From positions 64,387 through 128,386 of the forward strand of contig MU405251.1 in the NCBI GenBank assembly GCA_022836615.1: a DNA stretch of 64,000 nt. Direction: 5' to 3'. Below the pieces are notes generated by a model. It saw nothing but the letters and a program-made list of their open reading frames with translations, searched no databases and was not told where the DNA came from. Position 1 is the first letter of the stretch; every line of letters starts with the position of its first letter. Positions 44,963 to 56,610 of this stretch are shown piece after piece. Source of the DNA: Annulohypoxylon bovei var. microspora. Its lineage: Eukaryota > Ascomycota > Sordariomycetes > Xylariales > Hypoxylaceae. A program made the position numbers and the translations under genes.

Positions 44963-47900
44963 ATGCGAGCATACGCCCTTCCGGGCGTCCTAGGGGCCCT
45001 TGGGCTCATAGGGTCGACCACAGCCCAACAGTACGGCGACGGGTGAGTGATTGATTGATTGGTTGTTTAACTGATGAGCTCAATTAGCTATCTATTCCTT
45101 TCCCGCCTTGATGATACTAACATGTTCTGGCAGACATTCTACCGCTGGAAGCGGAAACGGAAATGGTAACGGTAACGGTAACGGAGGTGGGAATGGAGCC
45201 GAAACCTGCCCTCTTCATGAGACCACTACCGTCTCTGTCACTGTCACCCCAGCTGTTTTGCCCACTGTTGTCTCTACTGTCATATCTACTGTTGTCTCTA
45301 CCGTCGCTCCCGGATCTGGCCAAGGTGGCGGATCCGGCCAAGGTGGCCCTGGTGGCTTTGGTTCAAGTTCTGGTGCTTTCCAGCCTACTACTTCACCGGT
45401 CGCTTGGAATCCATCCAGAACACTCACCATCCCATGCAGCACTGAATCTTCTGGTAATGTTCCCTGGTCCACTGATTTCCTCACCATCACCCTTCCTCCT
45501 GCTGGTGAACCCGGCTCTTCAACCGCTCTTTTCACTTACACCATCGTGAGCCCCAACAATGGTTCACCATCATCTGCCAATGCTCCGGGCAACGGTGGCG
45601 CTGGAGGGCAAGGCAGTCAACCTACAGGTGTCTCGGCCAGTTATCCGGGCCCAGGTCCATTTGGTATCTCCTCTTCACCTGGCCAATCACCTGAGACAGA
45701 GACCGTCCCTGGTGGAGGCAATGGGGGCAATGGAGGAAATCCTCCATTCGGTACCATCACAATCACAGCTCCTGGGGCATCACCAAGTGGTGCTGGTACT
45801 GGTGCTGGTCAAGGCGGACAAAATGGACCAGGAAGTTCTGAGACCATTGTCGTTGTGTGGCCCTCGGGATCTGCCGGAGGCTCTCCAGGTTCAGGTTCTC
45901 AGGGTGGTGGACCTAACGGTGGATCGAGTGGTGGGCCCAATGGAGGGCCAAACGGTGGTTCAAATGGCGGCCCAGGTGGCGCAGGAAACCCCCAGGCAAC
46001 CGGTACCACAGCTCCTTGTGAATCTACGAGCAGTCCCGGTGGCTCGGGATCTCAAGGCGGTCCAGGTGGCCAAGGAGTCTCTGAAGTTACTGTTTGGCCT
46101 GCACCATCTCAATCCGGCAGTGGTCCTGGAGGTGCTGGCCAAGGAGGCCCAGGTGCACAGAGTGTCCCTCAGACTATCACATTGACTGCACCAGGCGAAT
46201 CACCGAGCAATCCTACAGGTGGATCCGGCCCCGGAGCCGCTGGAAGTCCAGGCAGTCAGACCAATCTTCAGACTATCACCGTGACTGCACCGGGCGCATC
46301 ACAGAGTAACCCTGCTGGCGGTTCTGGAGGTTCCGGGAATCCTGGAAGCCCTGGGAGTGGAAGCCCTGGGAACGGAAGTCCCGGAAACGGAAGTCCTGGT
46401 GGCGCTGGCGGACAAGGTAATCCTCAGACAATCACCGTGACAGCCCCAGGAGGATCACCTAGCAACCCCGAATCTTCGCCATGCCCAGAGGAGAGCGGAG
46501 CCGGCAGCAACCCTGGAAGCGGAGCCGGAAGCAACCCTGGAAGCGGCGCTGGAGGTGCCGGTGCACAAAGTGTCCCTCAGACGATCACTGTGACAGCACC
46601 AGAGGGGTACCCAAGTAACCCTGCTGGTGGTTCTGGAGGTTCTGGTAACGGAGGTCCCGGAGGTTCTGGGAACGGGAGCCCTGGAGGTTCAGCAGGTAAC
46701 AGTCCCATTTACACCGTCACTCTAACGGCACCGGGTGGATCAGCAAGCAACCCTCACAGTACGCCATGCCCAGAGGAGGCACCCACTACACTTGTCCTTA
46801 CGGTTACCGGTACTGGCATTACTCCCGGTGCCCCCGAGACAATCACTTTTACGGCACCAGGCGCATACCCAAGCAACTCTGCAGGCGGGCCTGGAGGTGC
46901 TGGAGGCCCTGGTGGACAGGGCATCCCTCATACTGTGACTGTGACGGCACCAGGACAATCTGCAGGCAATGGCGCCGGACCCGGGGGGGCAGGAGGTAAG
47001 AGTATCATTTATCACTCCGATAGAATGTTATACTAACAACTCAGGCCCTTCGAACGTCTCTGGCGGACCAGGTGCAGGTGGTCAGGGTGTTCCTCAGACT
47101 ATTACAGTAACAGGGCCAGGCGAATCAGCGGGAAACCCCGGAGGCTCACAGGGTCAGGGCACGACACCATGCACTGAGGGTGTATCAGGCTCAGCTTCGT
47201 ATCCAGGTACCATTACTGTCACTGGCGCCAACAATGGTCCAGGCGGGGCCAACGGAGGCAGTGGTTCCTCGCCAACAGCGGTCACTGTCACTGTTGTCGG
47301 AAACCCGTCTGGAGGACCTGGAAGCAATGGAGGCAACGGTGGTCCCAACGGAGGCAACGGTGGTCCTAACAGCGGTAATGGCAGTCCTAACAGTGGTAAC
47401 GGTGGTCCTAACAGTGGTAGTGGAGGCCCCAATGGAGGTAATGGGAATCCCAACGGTGGCAATGGTAGTCCCAACGGTGGCAATGGTAGTCCCAATGGAG
47501 GTTCCAATGGAGGCCCCAACGGTGGTGGTAATGGGAGCAACGGGGGCAACGGAGCAGGACAGCCGCCAACCCACACTGTGACTGCTCCTGGAATCCCAGA
47601 GGGACCTGGCGGCAGCGGCAATGGTGCTGGTGCTTCGCCGCAGGCTACTGGGACTGGTTCTGGGAATCCTGGAGGTAACAACGGAGGTAACAACGGAGGT
47701 AACAGTGGAGGTAACAGTGGAGGCAACAATGGTGGTAACAATGGTGGTAACAACGGAGGTAGTGCCTCTGAGCCAACCGTCACCGTGTACATTCCTCAGG
47801 GAGCATCGGCAGGACCTAACGGTGGCGCAGGAGGGCAAGGTCTTTCGTCGCCAAATGGCGCTGGCGAAGGTACCGCTACTCTCGTCACAAGCCCAGGTAG

Positions 47901-49425
47901 CTATGGAGGAAACCCTGCCGGGCAGCAATCTGTGGGCTCTGGCTCTGGTTCTGGCCCAGGATCGGGATCCGGTTCAGGTGCTGGCGCTGGTCAAGGTCAA
48001 GGCAGTGGTTCTGGCGCGGGAATTCTCACCGGCTCTCCCCCGGCTGGCGGATACGGAGGTAGCCATCCAACACCTCAATCTGGAGCTGGCGTTGGCGCTG
48101 GACAAGGTCTTCCGACGCACACGGTGACTATTCCTCAGGCGACTGTGACAGCAACTGGTAAGATCAATCTATTATTCATTTGTGAGAAGATACAACTAAC
48201 TCCATGGCATAGTGGCCCAGCCCTCAGGTTCCCAAAGCGGTTCAGTTCCATGCGATCAATCGGGAGCTCTACCAACTAACACACAAGCTCCGTGGTCCGC
48301 TGTGCCAACCAGTGGATGGAATGCAACTCCTACCGAGCCTTCCGTGTCTCTCCCACCTATGCCTAGTCTACCACCACCTGTTTCCGCAGCACCAGAAGGG
48401 ACAGCTACTGAAGTTGCATCTTCATACTCGACCGGAGATTCGGTTGGATGCGTATCAATGACCACAATGACGATGGCTTCGAGAACATTTTCCTGGTGTG
48501 CCCAAGTCGCAACAGCTGGAACGGGACCAGAGGCTACATCGACTCCTTCTGGAGAATATGCCTTTTCTGTTCGGGACAACGTCGAGTTACCTGGTCCATC
48601 CACCTGGTCGACAGTCGTACGATCACCTAGCTCAGCTTCACAATCACCCACCAACAGTGAGAGTCCCTCACCAAGTGCTTGTGGCAACCGAGCCGATGTG
48701 GGCGATTTCACCTTCAATGTAAGTAACGAAGGCCCTACTAACACAGGTTCCTAGATGAAGACTAATATTATCTCTAGTTTGATGACCTTCCACCTCTTGG
48801 ATCGGGTTCGGACCCTAATGTTGGACCGATGCCATTGTTCAGCCCGTACCATCGGTTCTACTTCTCTTCAGGTTTCGATGTTCTTCCTCCACCTCCAGCC
48901 CCATTTGATCCATCCTCTGGCAAACTAATGATTCAATTCACACCTCCATCTCTTTCGAACTTATCTGAGCCTGATGCGCCGGCACAGATCAGCGTCGGAC
49001 CCCAGACGTCCTCGAGTTGTTTCGCATTCAATTTCAACGGCTTCAGCCTCGGGTGCAACTCCACAGATTCCCCATGCTCCTTCAACTTCACAGGAATGCG
49101 GTTCGATCAACAGTCTCAACAAGAGAAGGAGGTGGCCCGGTTAACATATGAAGTCCCAGCGTGTCCTTCGATGAGTCATTGCAAGCTTCTCCCAATCGAT
49201 TTCACGGGTTTCGAGCAGTTGACATCAGTCCTTGTCACTCTGAAGGTGGACGGTAAACCCAGAACCTGGTGGGCGGACGACCTTGCTCTTGGATGGTCTG
49301 ACAACCAGTGCGAGAAGGCTGTCTGCCGATCCAAGGTGCGCGACTCTGTTCGCAAGCATGACGGAATTCCCAACGGCCGACGGATGACATCGAGACCTCT
49401 GGATTTCGCATTGTTCCGTGGTTGA
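44963..49425 (+). CDS. Giant secreted Gly/Ser/Asn-rich surface protein with conserved C-terminal domain
   Basis: Five exons (44963-45042, 45134-46995, 47045-48157, 48213-48718, 48778-49425) give 1,402 residues, all joins in frame. Exon 1 encodes a signal peptide (MRAYALPGVLGALGLIGSTT, then AQQYG). Residues ~30-1,015 are low complexity: repeated PQTITVTAPGxSPSNP units and GGNGGPNGG/GSG tracts. A Pro/Ser/Thr-rich part follows. The last ~230 residues form a compact domain with GDFTFNFDDLPPLG, LFSPYHRFYFSSGFDVLPPP, six or more cysteines and TWWADDLALGWSDNQCEKAV; a DUF7371-type fungal domain is my best guess. No GPI signal is seen. It is inferred to be an extracellular adhesive or matrix protein. 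Nearly all introns fall in phase 1, so repeat blocks stay in frame. Confidence 0.85.
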
Positions 49426-51105
49426 ACTACAGCACCAGCATGCCGTAGGTGGAAATCCTGTTGCTGAGTATTTGACCTAATTTGCTACTTGTCAGGAAGT
49501 TTGCTTGAGATGTAATAGGAGGCCCATTGTAGAAGGGGTTATTGCCTCGTTCTATGGGATAATACGCATATGGGAGGAGATTGAAGAGATGAAGTCCAAC
49601 ATGATGGCAATTTTGGTCGATCGCCTGTCCTAATATACTGTTACGACTTAATTAAATACATGAGATCGTAGAAATGTCACTGCACGTATTCGCCTACAGG
49701 GCAATTGAAAGTCTTAAGATGACATAGTCACGTTTCATTCTCATGACATGCAGACTTGCTTTTCACTAAGCGACAAGCGATTAACCCTGAATGAAATAAG
49801 ATCCAAGATCGAGATACCCATGCATGTACCTGAGCAAATACCGAATAACCGAATTACCAGCGACATCGGAGAAGGCCAATATGTACGAAGGCATTTATCA
49901 GCGAAGTGTTCCATATATACCTACGTACTATCATGTGGGTAAAGTGTTGTTGTTTTTCTTAGGTTTAAACTTTGATCTAAAACACAGGAATAACCCTTAT
50001 ATCTCATTGGTCACCTGACCACCCCACAGTACCTATCTATCAATAATAAAAGACAATACCAGGTACGGCCCGCACCTACCTAGGAACGTTTGAGCCTCTA
50101 CTCCTTCTATCGGCCCTCTATTCGTCAATCACTTTGTCAGATGTCGGTATAAGTTAGAGAAATCGGATGTGGGGCGATACTTGTAAGTTTCGGGAATAGC
50201 ACACCATTTGCGAATGAGGCACGGGATTATCTGCATTGATCATTTCCGCGGGAATGAATGTAAAACGATGTAGAGCTGCCTCATGGAAAGATGAAGGAGG
50301 TATTATGTAGTTCTGTTGCTGACAAAACGTATGAGTAGAGGATGAAAGAACCCCCGGATTATCTAAAATTCACATCTATGTCGGTTAGGTAGACTGTGAC
50401 GAATTGAGACGACGGATACTACGTCAAGGTTACTTTAAAAATGCTAGCTACTTAGATTGGACGAAGAGATCGTGATGGTGATAAAGCTTGCTTCCGTCCT
50501 CCATGTTTTCCAATACCCGGATAGCGTACCCAGAAGCAACAGCTACATGGTGACTGTAGCTTGTATGTGGAATTACCATGCTTACGCCCTATCGTCTACA
50601 TCAATATACAACAGAAAAACAGAACATCTCGCCCCCGCTTTATAACCATTGGGTCTATCTACCAAGGTAGGAAAGTTTCCACTTGAGTTGTGGATTGCCC
50701 GATAGCCGACGGGTATGAGCTAGGGGGGGATGCAATATGAAAATGTAACGAGACTTTTTACTTTATTTTTACCAGATGTATTAACCCGGTTGTCGCAGGA
50801 TTTTGACGTCTCTTTGACTCATTGATAGTTAGTCGATTCTCCCCTTGCGTGTTGTGGATAGAGCTAACAAAGCTTATAAGAAGAACCTCTTGAAAAATTA
50901 TATCCGAGGACGGCTTGCGGGTCTGATTGTATTGACTCACCGAGATTTTGACTAAGAGGAAAAATCAATTACCGTTTATATCTTTCTTAGATATGAAGTG
51001 ATAAAGATTGGAAAAGAAAAGAAAAGGAAACAAGAATCGAATCGCAGTCGACGTTACAGGCTTAGCTGGTTAGGTGTCTTATAAACCAATTGGATTCCCG
51101 AAGCA
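49426..51105. other. Spacer
   Basis: This 1.68 kb stretch has only short open frames with no recognisable product. AGAAAAGAAAAGGAAAC (51016-51032) is a purine-rich tract in the promoter of the transporter. Confidence 0.55.
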
Positions 51106-52659
51106 ATGTCGTCGTCTATCTTATCTGGCTCTAGCGACGGCGAGCTCCCGATAGACCCGGAGAAACAAGGCGACCATACTCATATTCATGGTCAATGTGA
51201 AAGGGGGTGTCCGAGCCGACGGAAGGATGAAGGGCAAGGTGGCGATAGTCCCGTCGAGGCGGCAGAGGATTGGCAAATATCACCCGAAGCGGGTCTCGAC
51301 ACAGAGGCCGATGGCATGGCCGGGGCGGTAAACCGTGTTCTGAGTAGGATATCGACGAAATCAAATTGGAACCCCGGACCACCACCGGACGGGGGCCGAG
51401 TTGCTTGGCTCGCCTGTAAGCTTCCCCTTTTTACTCACGCCGAGATCACCTAAGCGCACTAGAATCCTCTACTGACAAAAATAGGTCTTTGCGGACACTT
51501 CGCCATAATGAATACCTGGGGTTTCATCAATTCATTTGGCGTGTTCCAGACATACTACGTCTCGATTCTAAACCGTCCCCAATCAGACATATCATGGATT
51601 GGATCCATCCAAGTCTTCCTCACCTTCTTCATCGGGACCTTCGCGGGGCGCATGACAGACGCCGGCTTCTTCCGGCCCGTCCTCGTCGTCGGCACGGCGT
51701 TCATGACCCTCGGCATCTTCACGACCTCGGTCTCGACCCAGTACTGGCAGCTCCTACTCTCGCAGGGCCTATGCATGGGCGTCGGGTCCGGGTGCATCTT
51801 CTGCCCGACGATCTCCACGGTGTCGACATACTTCAGCAAGAAGCGGTCGCTCGCGATCGGCATCACGGCGTGCGGGTCCGTGACGGGCGGCCTGATCTTC
51901 CCGGCGATGGCGCGGCAGCTGCTGCCGTCGGTCGGCTTCGGGTGGGCGGTGCGCGCGATCGGGTTCGTGCAGCTGGCGACGCTGACCTTCGCCGTGGTCT
52001 TCATGAAGTCGCGGCTGCCGCCGCGCCGCACGGGCAGCCTCGTCGAGTGGGCCGCCTTCCGCGAGCTCGAGTACACCTTCTACAGCGCCGGCATGTTCTT
52101 CAACTTCTGGGGCGTCTACTTCGTCTTCTACTACCTGGCCTCGTTCGCGCGGTCGGCCGTCGCGCCCGCCCTCGGCTACACCGACTCGCTGAACCTGCTG
52201 CTGGTGCTGAACGGCATCGGCGTCCTGGGGCGGCTGCTGCCGAACTACCTGGCGGACAAGGCGGGGCCGCTCAACATGATGATCCCGACGTGCCTGGCGT
52301 GCGGGGTGTGCCTGCTGGCGTGGATGGCGGTTAAGACGCCGGGCGAGCTGTACGGGTGGGCGTGCGTCTACGGGGTCGCGGCGGGGTCGCTGCAGAGCCT
52401 GTTCCCGGCGGGGCTGAGCAGCCTGACGACGGACCTGCGCAAGCAGGGCACGCGCATGGGCATGGTGTTCACGATCGTCAGCTTCGCGGTGCTGACGGGC
52501 AACCCGCTGGCCGGCGCCATCATCGGCGCCATGGGCGGCAGGTACTACGGCGCCCAGGCGTTCACCGGCGCGTGCTTGTTGGTTGGCATGGGCTTCCTGG
52601 TCGCGGCGCGGGTCGTGCGGATGAGGAGGACGGGGGAGGGGTGGAGGGTGAAGATTTAG
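51106..52659 (+). CDS. MFS monocarboxylate-porter-type transporter (MCT/MCH family)
   Basis: Two exons (51106-51415, 51485-52659; 69-bp intron GTAAGC...AAATAG) give 494 residues. A hydrophilic N-tail of about 95 residues ends with the family signature PPPDGGRVAWLACLCGHFAI. Next come NTWGFINSFGVFQTYY and twelve predicted helices. The second half has GFxGRLLPNYLADKAGPLNM and SLQSLFPAGLSSLTTDLRKQ, as in fungal MCH-type porters. These carry monocarboxylates, riboflavin or unknown substrates, at the plasma membrane or an organelle; the cargo cannot be read here. Third codon positions after about 51650 are almost all G or C, in contrast to exon 1. Confidence 0.93.
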
Positions 52660-54587
52660 GGGCGCGTTTTTTTATATAGGTACGTGATGTGGCTATGCGA
52701 TGCGATGATGAAAAGAAAAGGGGGGTAAGATGACGTTATGAGATAAAAATTGAGGTCTCGTCTTGGATATTTCAAGCATGTATATACCTAGGTTCACAAG
52801 CATATAAATGGTAATAGATGGTAATTGTCGTGAAAAGGACCTTCGCTTTCTAATGTGGCATTGTTTGGACTTAAAGAAAGAATTGGTGTGGTATAAGACC
52901 GGAGTGCCGGAGTTCTGTATTGCAACATCAGGGGGGAAGCTTGCGTCATTCGAGATAAGATATTCGTAGTAGTATTTAGATATAAATGAAATTAGTAGGA
53001 CTTTGCTAGTGCTATGGAGTTACTAGATAAATGTTATTATATTTCCCGGCGAAGTTATTGTGATGATATTTCTGGTGAAGGCGAAGAATCATTCATTAGA
53101 TCCATTTCGGATAGAATCGCGAGTGCCGCGACGAGATCTCGATAGTTGTCATAGTATGATAGTAGTACGGGCTATCACCAGAGAGGTTGGGGTTACCTAA
53201 AGTCCACTTTTCAGGGATCAACCCCAACTTTTCAGGGGTAAGACTTCGCATCACTGATCTCGCATAAGCTAGCAATATCCGTCGCCAGGTAGCTAAGAGC
53301 TCTACATATAGAACCGGCCGATATCTAATGTGACTGTCTCATAAAAGGTGGGAGCCTTCATGTTAATAAATTTTATCAAGGTCGAAATCATTGAGATCGA
53401 TGGATCGGTAGGTCAAATAGGTGATGTTTGAAATGTGTATCCTAGGGGATCAAGATCAGGGCGCGGTTAGGGTTAGGGTTAAGATTGGGGTTAAGGTTGG
53501 GGTTAATTCTGCCGTGGCGTCAGGGTTGGCTTTGGAACGGGGAGGTGCGCTTAACACAGGTAGTAGGTAATAAACTTCAACGATAGGTACACCATCTATT
53601 ATTTTACGTTCCTTATGTTATATCTATACAAGAAACTAGATAGTGAGATAGACGAGATGAAAAGTATAGAATCATAATTGATTTAGGGGGCTATATTGTG
53701 AGGGAGAGAAAACGGGCTCAAAACTACGAGATGCTTAGTAATCACGTTTATCTTTCACAACTTCATTATTTTTTCCATTATTTCGCATTATGCTCAAACT
53801 AATACGAAATCATCCTTGCGGTAGCAAAGGGGGCAAGGGCCAGTGACGAGCCGGATTGCAATGACTGGAGAGAAAAAAGGCCAATTGCAATGCTCGTCAT
53901 TGTCAACGAACCTCGACCAAAGTTGCGTATCCGTCGGGACAGACAATTTGTTCTAATTATTCTGTGAATCCGGTCGAAACCCGTATACCCCGAAAATGAT
54001 CAACTTTTGACCCCTATGAAGTTGTGCCAGTTCCGAGCCACTGGTTTTTCAGGAATCGTATCGTCTAGACGTCATGTTAACTATCAGGTTCACGATAAGG
54101 ACTAGGAGAGGGTTTGGGTATGACTCACCGGTTAACTTTCCTATTCCTGCTTCGATAGTTATGCCTTATAATAGTTATACATCACTAGTAATGCAAGTGT
54201 AGATACACGCCTAATGCGTTTGCCATTCCGATCCCAATGCTCTGGATGATTTCCCGAGGTTCAGAGTTAGATCGATTGTAGTTCAGTCTCAGCTTCATTT
54301 CCATAGCTCGTTTGACTGATCAATGTTGAGAATCCTAATCGAAAAGGACCTGATTCAAGATGGTAGACTCCTTTGCCTACCAAATTCGGTGTAACTCATG
54401 TTGGATGGACTAAGGCTCTCCTAGCCTACCTTACAATGATGAAACAAGGAAAAACTCGTGATATTCTTGGACGATGACCGATGAAATGCCACCTCCAAGT
54501 GCAACTCGTGATCCGTCCGCATGCAGTCGAAAGAAGAAAATTAAAAATCAAGTTCGGTAGGAGTTTTTCTTCTGACATGAAAAGTCC
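52660..54587. other. Spacer containing a telomere-like repeat
   Basis: This 1.9 kb stretch has no gene that I can support. It includes the degenerate TTAGGG block (53465-53506) and a direct repeat of ACTTTTCAGGG (about 53200-53240). Confidence 0.6.
53465..53506. repeat. Degenerate interstitial telomeric repeat
   Basis: The sequence starts GGTTAGGGTTAGGGTTAAG and continues with GGGGTTAAGG and GGGGTTAA variants, about seven units of the fungal telomere repeat TTAGGG with drift. It sits in a gene-free spacer. Confidence 0.7.
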
Positions 54588-56171
54588 CTAAAGGTCTTCC
54601 AAAGAGAAAATTTTCTGCTTCTTACGCAGCTTTGGTTTAGAATCCGACTGACTCGGTTCCTTAGGACCGCTGGGAGATTCGGAGTCAGAGGGGGAAGCTT
54701 CCCTCTTTCTTGACAGGCTCGAGAATCGAGTGAAGCTGCCGAAGAAATGAAACCTAGGGGAATAATCCGTATCACGATAGTCTCCGAGGTTGACTTCAAT
54801 GTAAGGTCGCGGTGGGATGAGGTATTCATCCTCGATAACAAAGGACTGCTTGGGATCGTGCATACCCTGCTTGACCAAGTCACTGTTTTCGTTGAACAGA
54901 CCAATTTGGCGGTAAAGCACGTTTCCCCAAAAGTGGCGTCTAGCTTTGTCACGCCAGGCCGATTCTATACGGTAAGGGAGAGTTTTACCAGGGTTCGCCA
55001 ATTCGCCTGATCTCAGACGAGCAGCCTCTGCTTCTCCCTCGATAAGCTTTATCTTCTGGTCCGTACGATCTTTCGTCCACAGGGGGGGTAAATAGACTTC
55101 ACATTCCTCTTCGTCATCACTCTCGCTCTCGCTTTCGCCGTCGCCTTCGTCGTCGCTGGCTTCCAGGCATCGAAGAAGATTGTAGGTTCTGGTGCAATCT
55201 CCGGTCGTCGGCACCGAGGAGAGAAACCGAAAGGTTTCGGAGATTGGGTTCATAAAGTCCGCAGCGAAGAATCTCAAGGACCAGTAGGGATCATTGGGGT
55301 AGGGATACCAGTCGGAACTTACACCGGCGACGTCGTAGACTTGAAGGGCGGGAAATACGGTCACATACTGGAGCGAGCACTTTGTTGTGAAATAGTCGCC
55401 CCAGATCCTCAGGACGCGGAGAAGGGGAAACGCATCTTTCTGCTGAGACCAGTGTCTGAGGACAGAATCGTTAACACGAGGGAAGTGAGCTGCGTCCGCT
55501 AGAGGACGTGGCTGTCTGAACTCGAGTACGCCCAGATTCTTGAGTTGGGTCAACGACAGAAGTTCGTGCGTCTCGAACCTGATAAGATTGCCGGCAAAGG
55601 TAAGGTGAACGATGAAGTCGAGAGGGTTGTTCATGAGCGGCGTCGTATACATGGTCAGCGGCATAGACGCGCGCTTCACCGTCTGACGAAACTTGAAGAG
55701 ACCCTTGGGCACCTCCCAAAACTGCTTGTGTTCTCGTTGTTCTTTGGTGATGATCTTGGAGAGAATCATGAACGATTGCAGCGATATTTGACTAGTGGAT
55801 AGATAATTAATATGAGTGAAACGGTCTTGCGAAAGCTGAAGTGATTACCTCTGAGTCTTTACCATCTGCTTCCAGATGAGAAGCGCCAGATGAGGTGGAA
55901 CTTCATCAAGGTCACTCATCTCCAGAGTAGAGACATTTTCCGAGATGACCTTGACCAGCATATCGACAAAACTGCGTGCACCCTTCTCGCTTTTACCTTC
56001 ACGCCCTTCACCTTGGAGTGATACCTGTTGACGATTCCAATTGGTTGAATTCAGGTTCGAGTCGGGCATTGGTTCCACCCATTCTCGATAGGTCTGGCCA
56101 CTCTGCGGGTCATAGCTATGAGCGGCACTAGACGAACCACCAATCAATTTACCATCGGAATTGGAAGACAT
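54588..56171 (-). CDS. Uncharacterised conserved fungal protein (508 residues)
   Basis: Two minus-strand exons (55849-56171, 54588-55791; 57-bp intron GTAATC...CACTAG) give 508 residues from ATG 56171 (MSSNSDGKLIGGSSSA). After a disordered N-terminus, a leucine-rich middle part reads LPLALLIWK-like helices, then ASMPLTMYTTPLMNNPLDFI, LLSLTQLKNLGVLEFRQPRP and FPLLRVLRIWGDYFTTKCSL. This looks like an irregular leucine-rich-repeat or F-box-type fold without a clear F-box. An acidic Ser/Asp/Glu stretch (SDDEGDGESESESDDEEE) and a basic Lys/Arg tail (KPKLRKKQK) follow; the tail could be a nuclear signal. I do not recognise a named family. Confidence 0.8.
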
Positions 56172-56610
56172 GATGGCAATGATATAAGTGACGGTAAAGA
56201 AATAACTTTTTCGCGATTGCTGAGAAGAAAAATGAAATTGGCGAAACGGCCGTTGCGTTGAGAGGTAGTGGTGGTAAAGAAGAAGAGAGGAAGAATCGGA
56301 ATTTACCTAAGGTGGTTCAGGTGTAAACAAAATCAAAAACCCTGGTAGAGGGCTTAAGTATCTTATCCCCACCCTAGCCGTCAACCGATGAATGTTTCTA
56401 TGGCACGGGAGGATCAAGTTTATGATTGACGGTGGGTAGAAAAGCTGTACTCGCTTGTAGAAACAGATAGACAATTCTCTTCTGCCGAGAAAGAAGGAAC
56501 ATTGTAAGCAGTAACTCGCATTGAAGCTACAAACGACTCCGATTATATACAGTGGGTAACTCGTTAGAATGTCGATTTTACACAAAAGACGGTATTCCCA
56601 TCACTGTACC
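56172..56610. other. Spacer upstream of the 508-residue gene
   Basis: This 439-bp stretch holds the promoter of the 508-residue gene and the 3' flank of the CoA-transferase gene. No gene is seen. Confidence 0.5.

Noticed and set aside
47154..47792. Minus-strand frame of repeated PLLPP/LPPLG
   Set aside because: Antisense of the GGNGGPNGG repeats of the giant surface protein.
45134..48157. Regular repeats that could be taken for a CRISPR-like array
   Set aside because: They keep the reading frame, vary at third positions and encode Gly/Ser/Asn repeats in a eukaryotic gene.
51489..52334. 281-codon Arg/His/Pro-rich frame
   Set aside because: Out-of-frame reading of the GC-rich transporter exon; composition is that of a shadow and no family match is visible.
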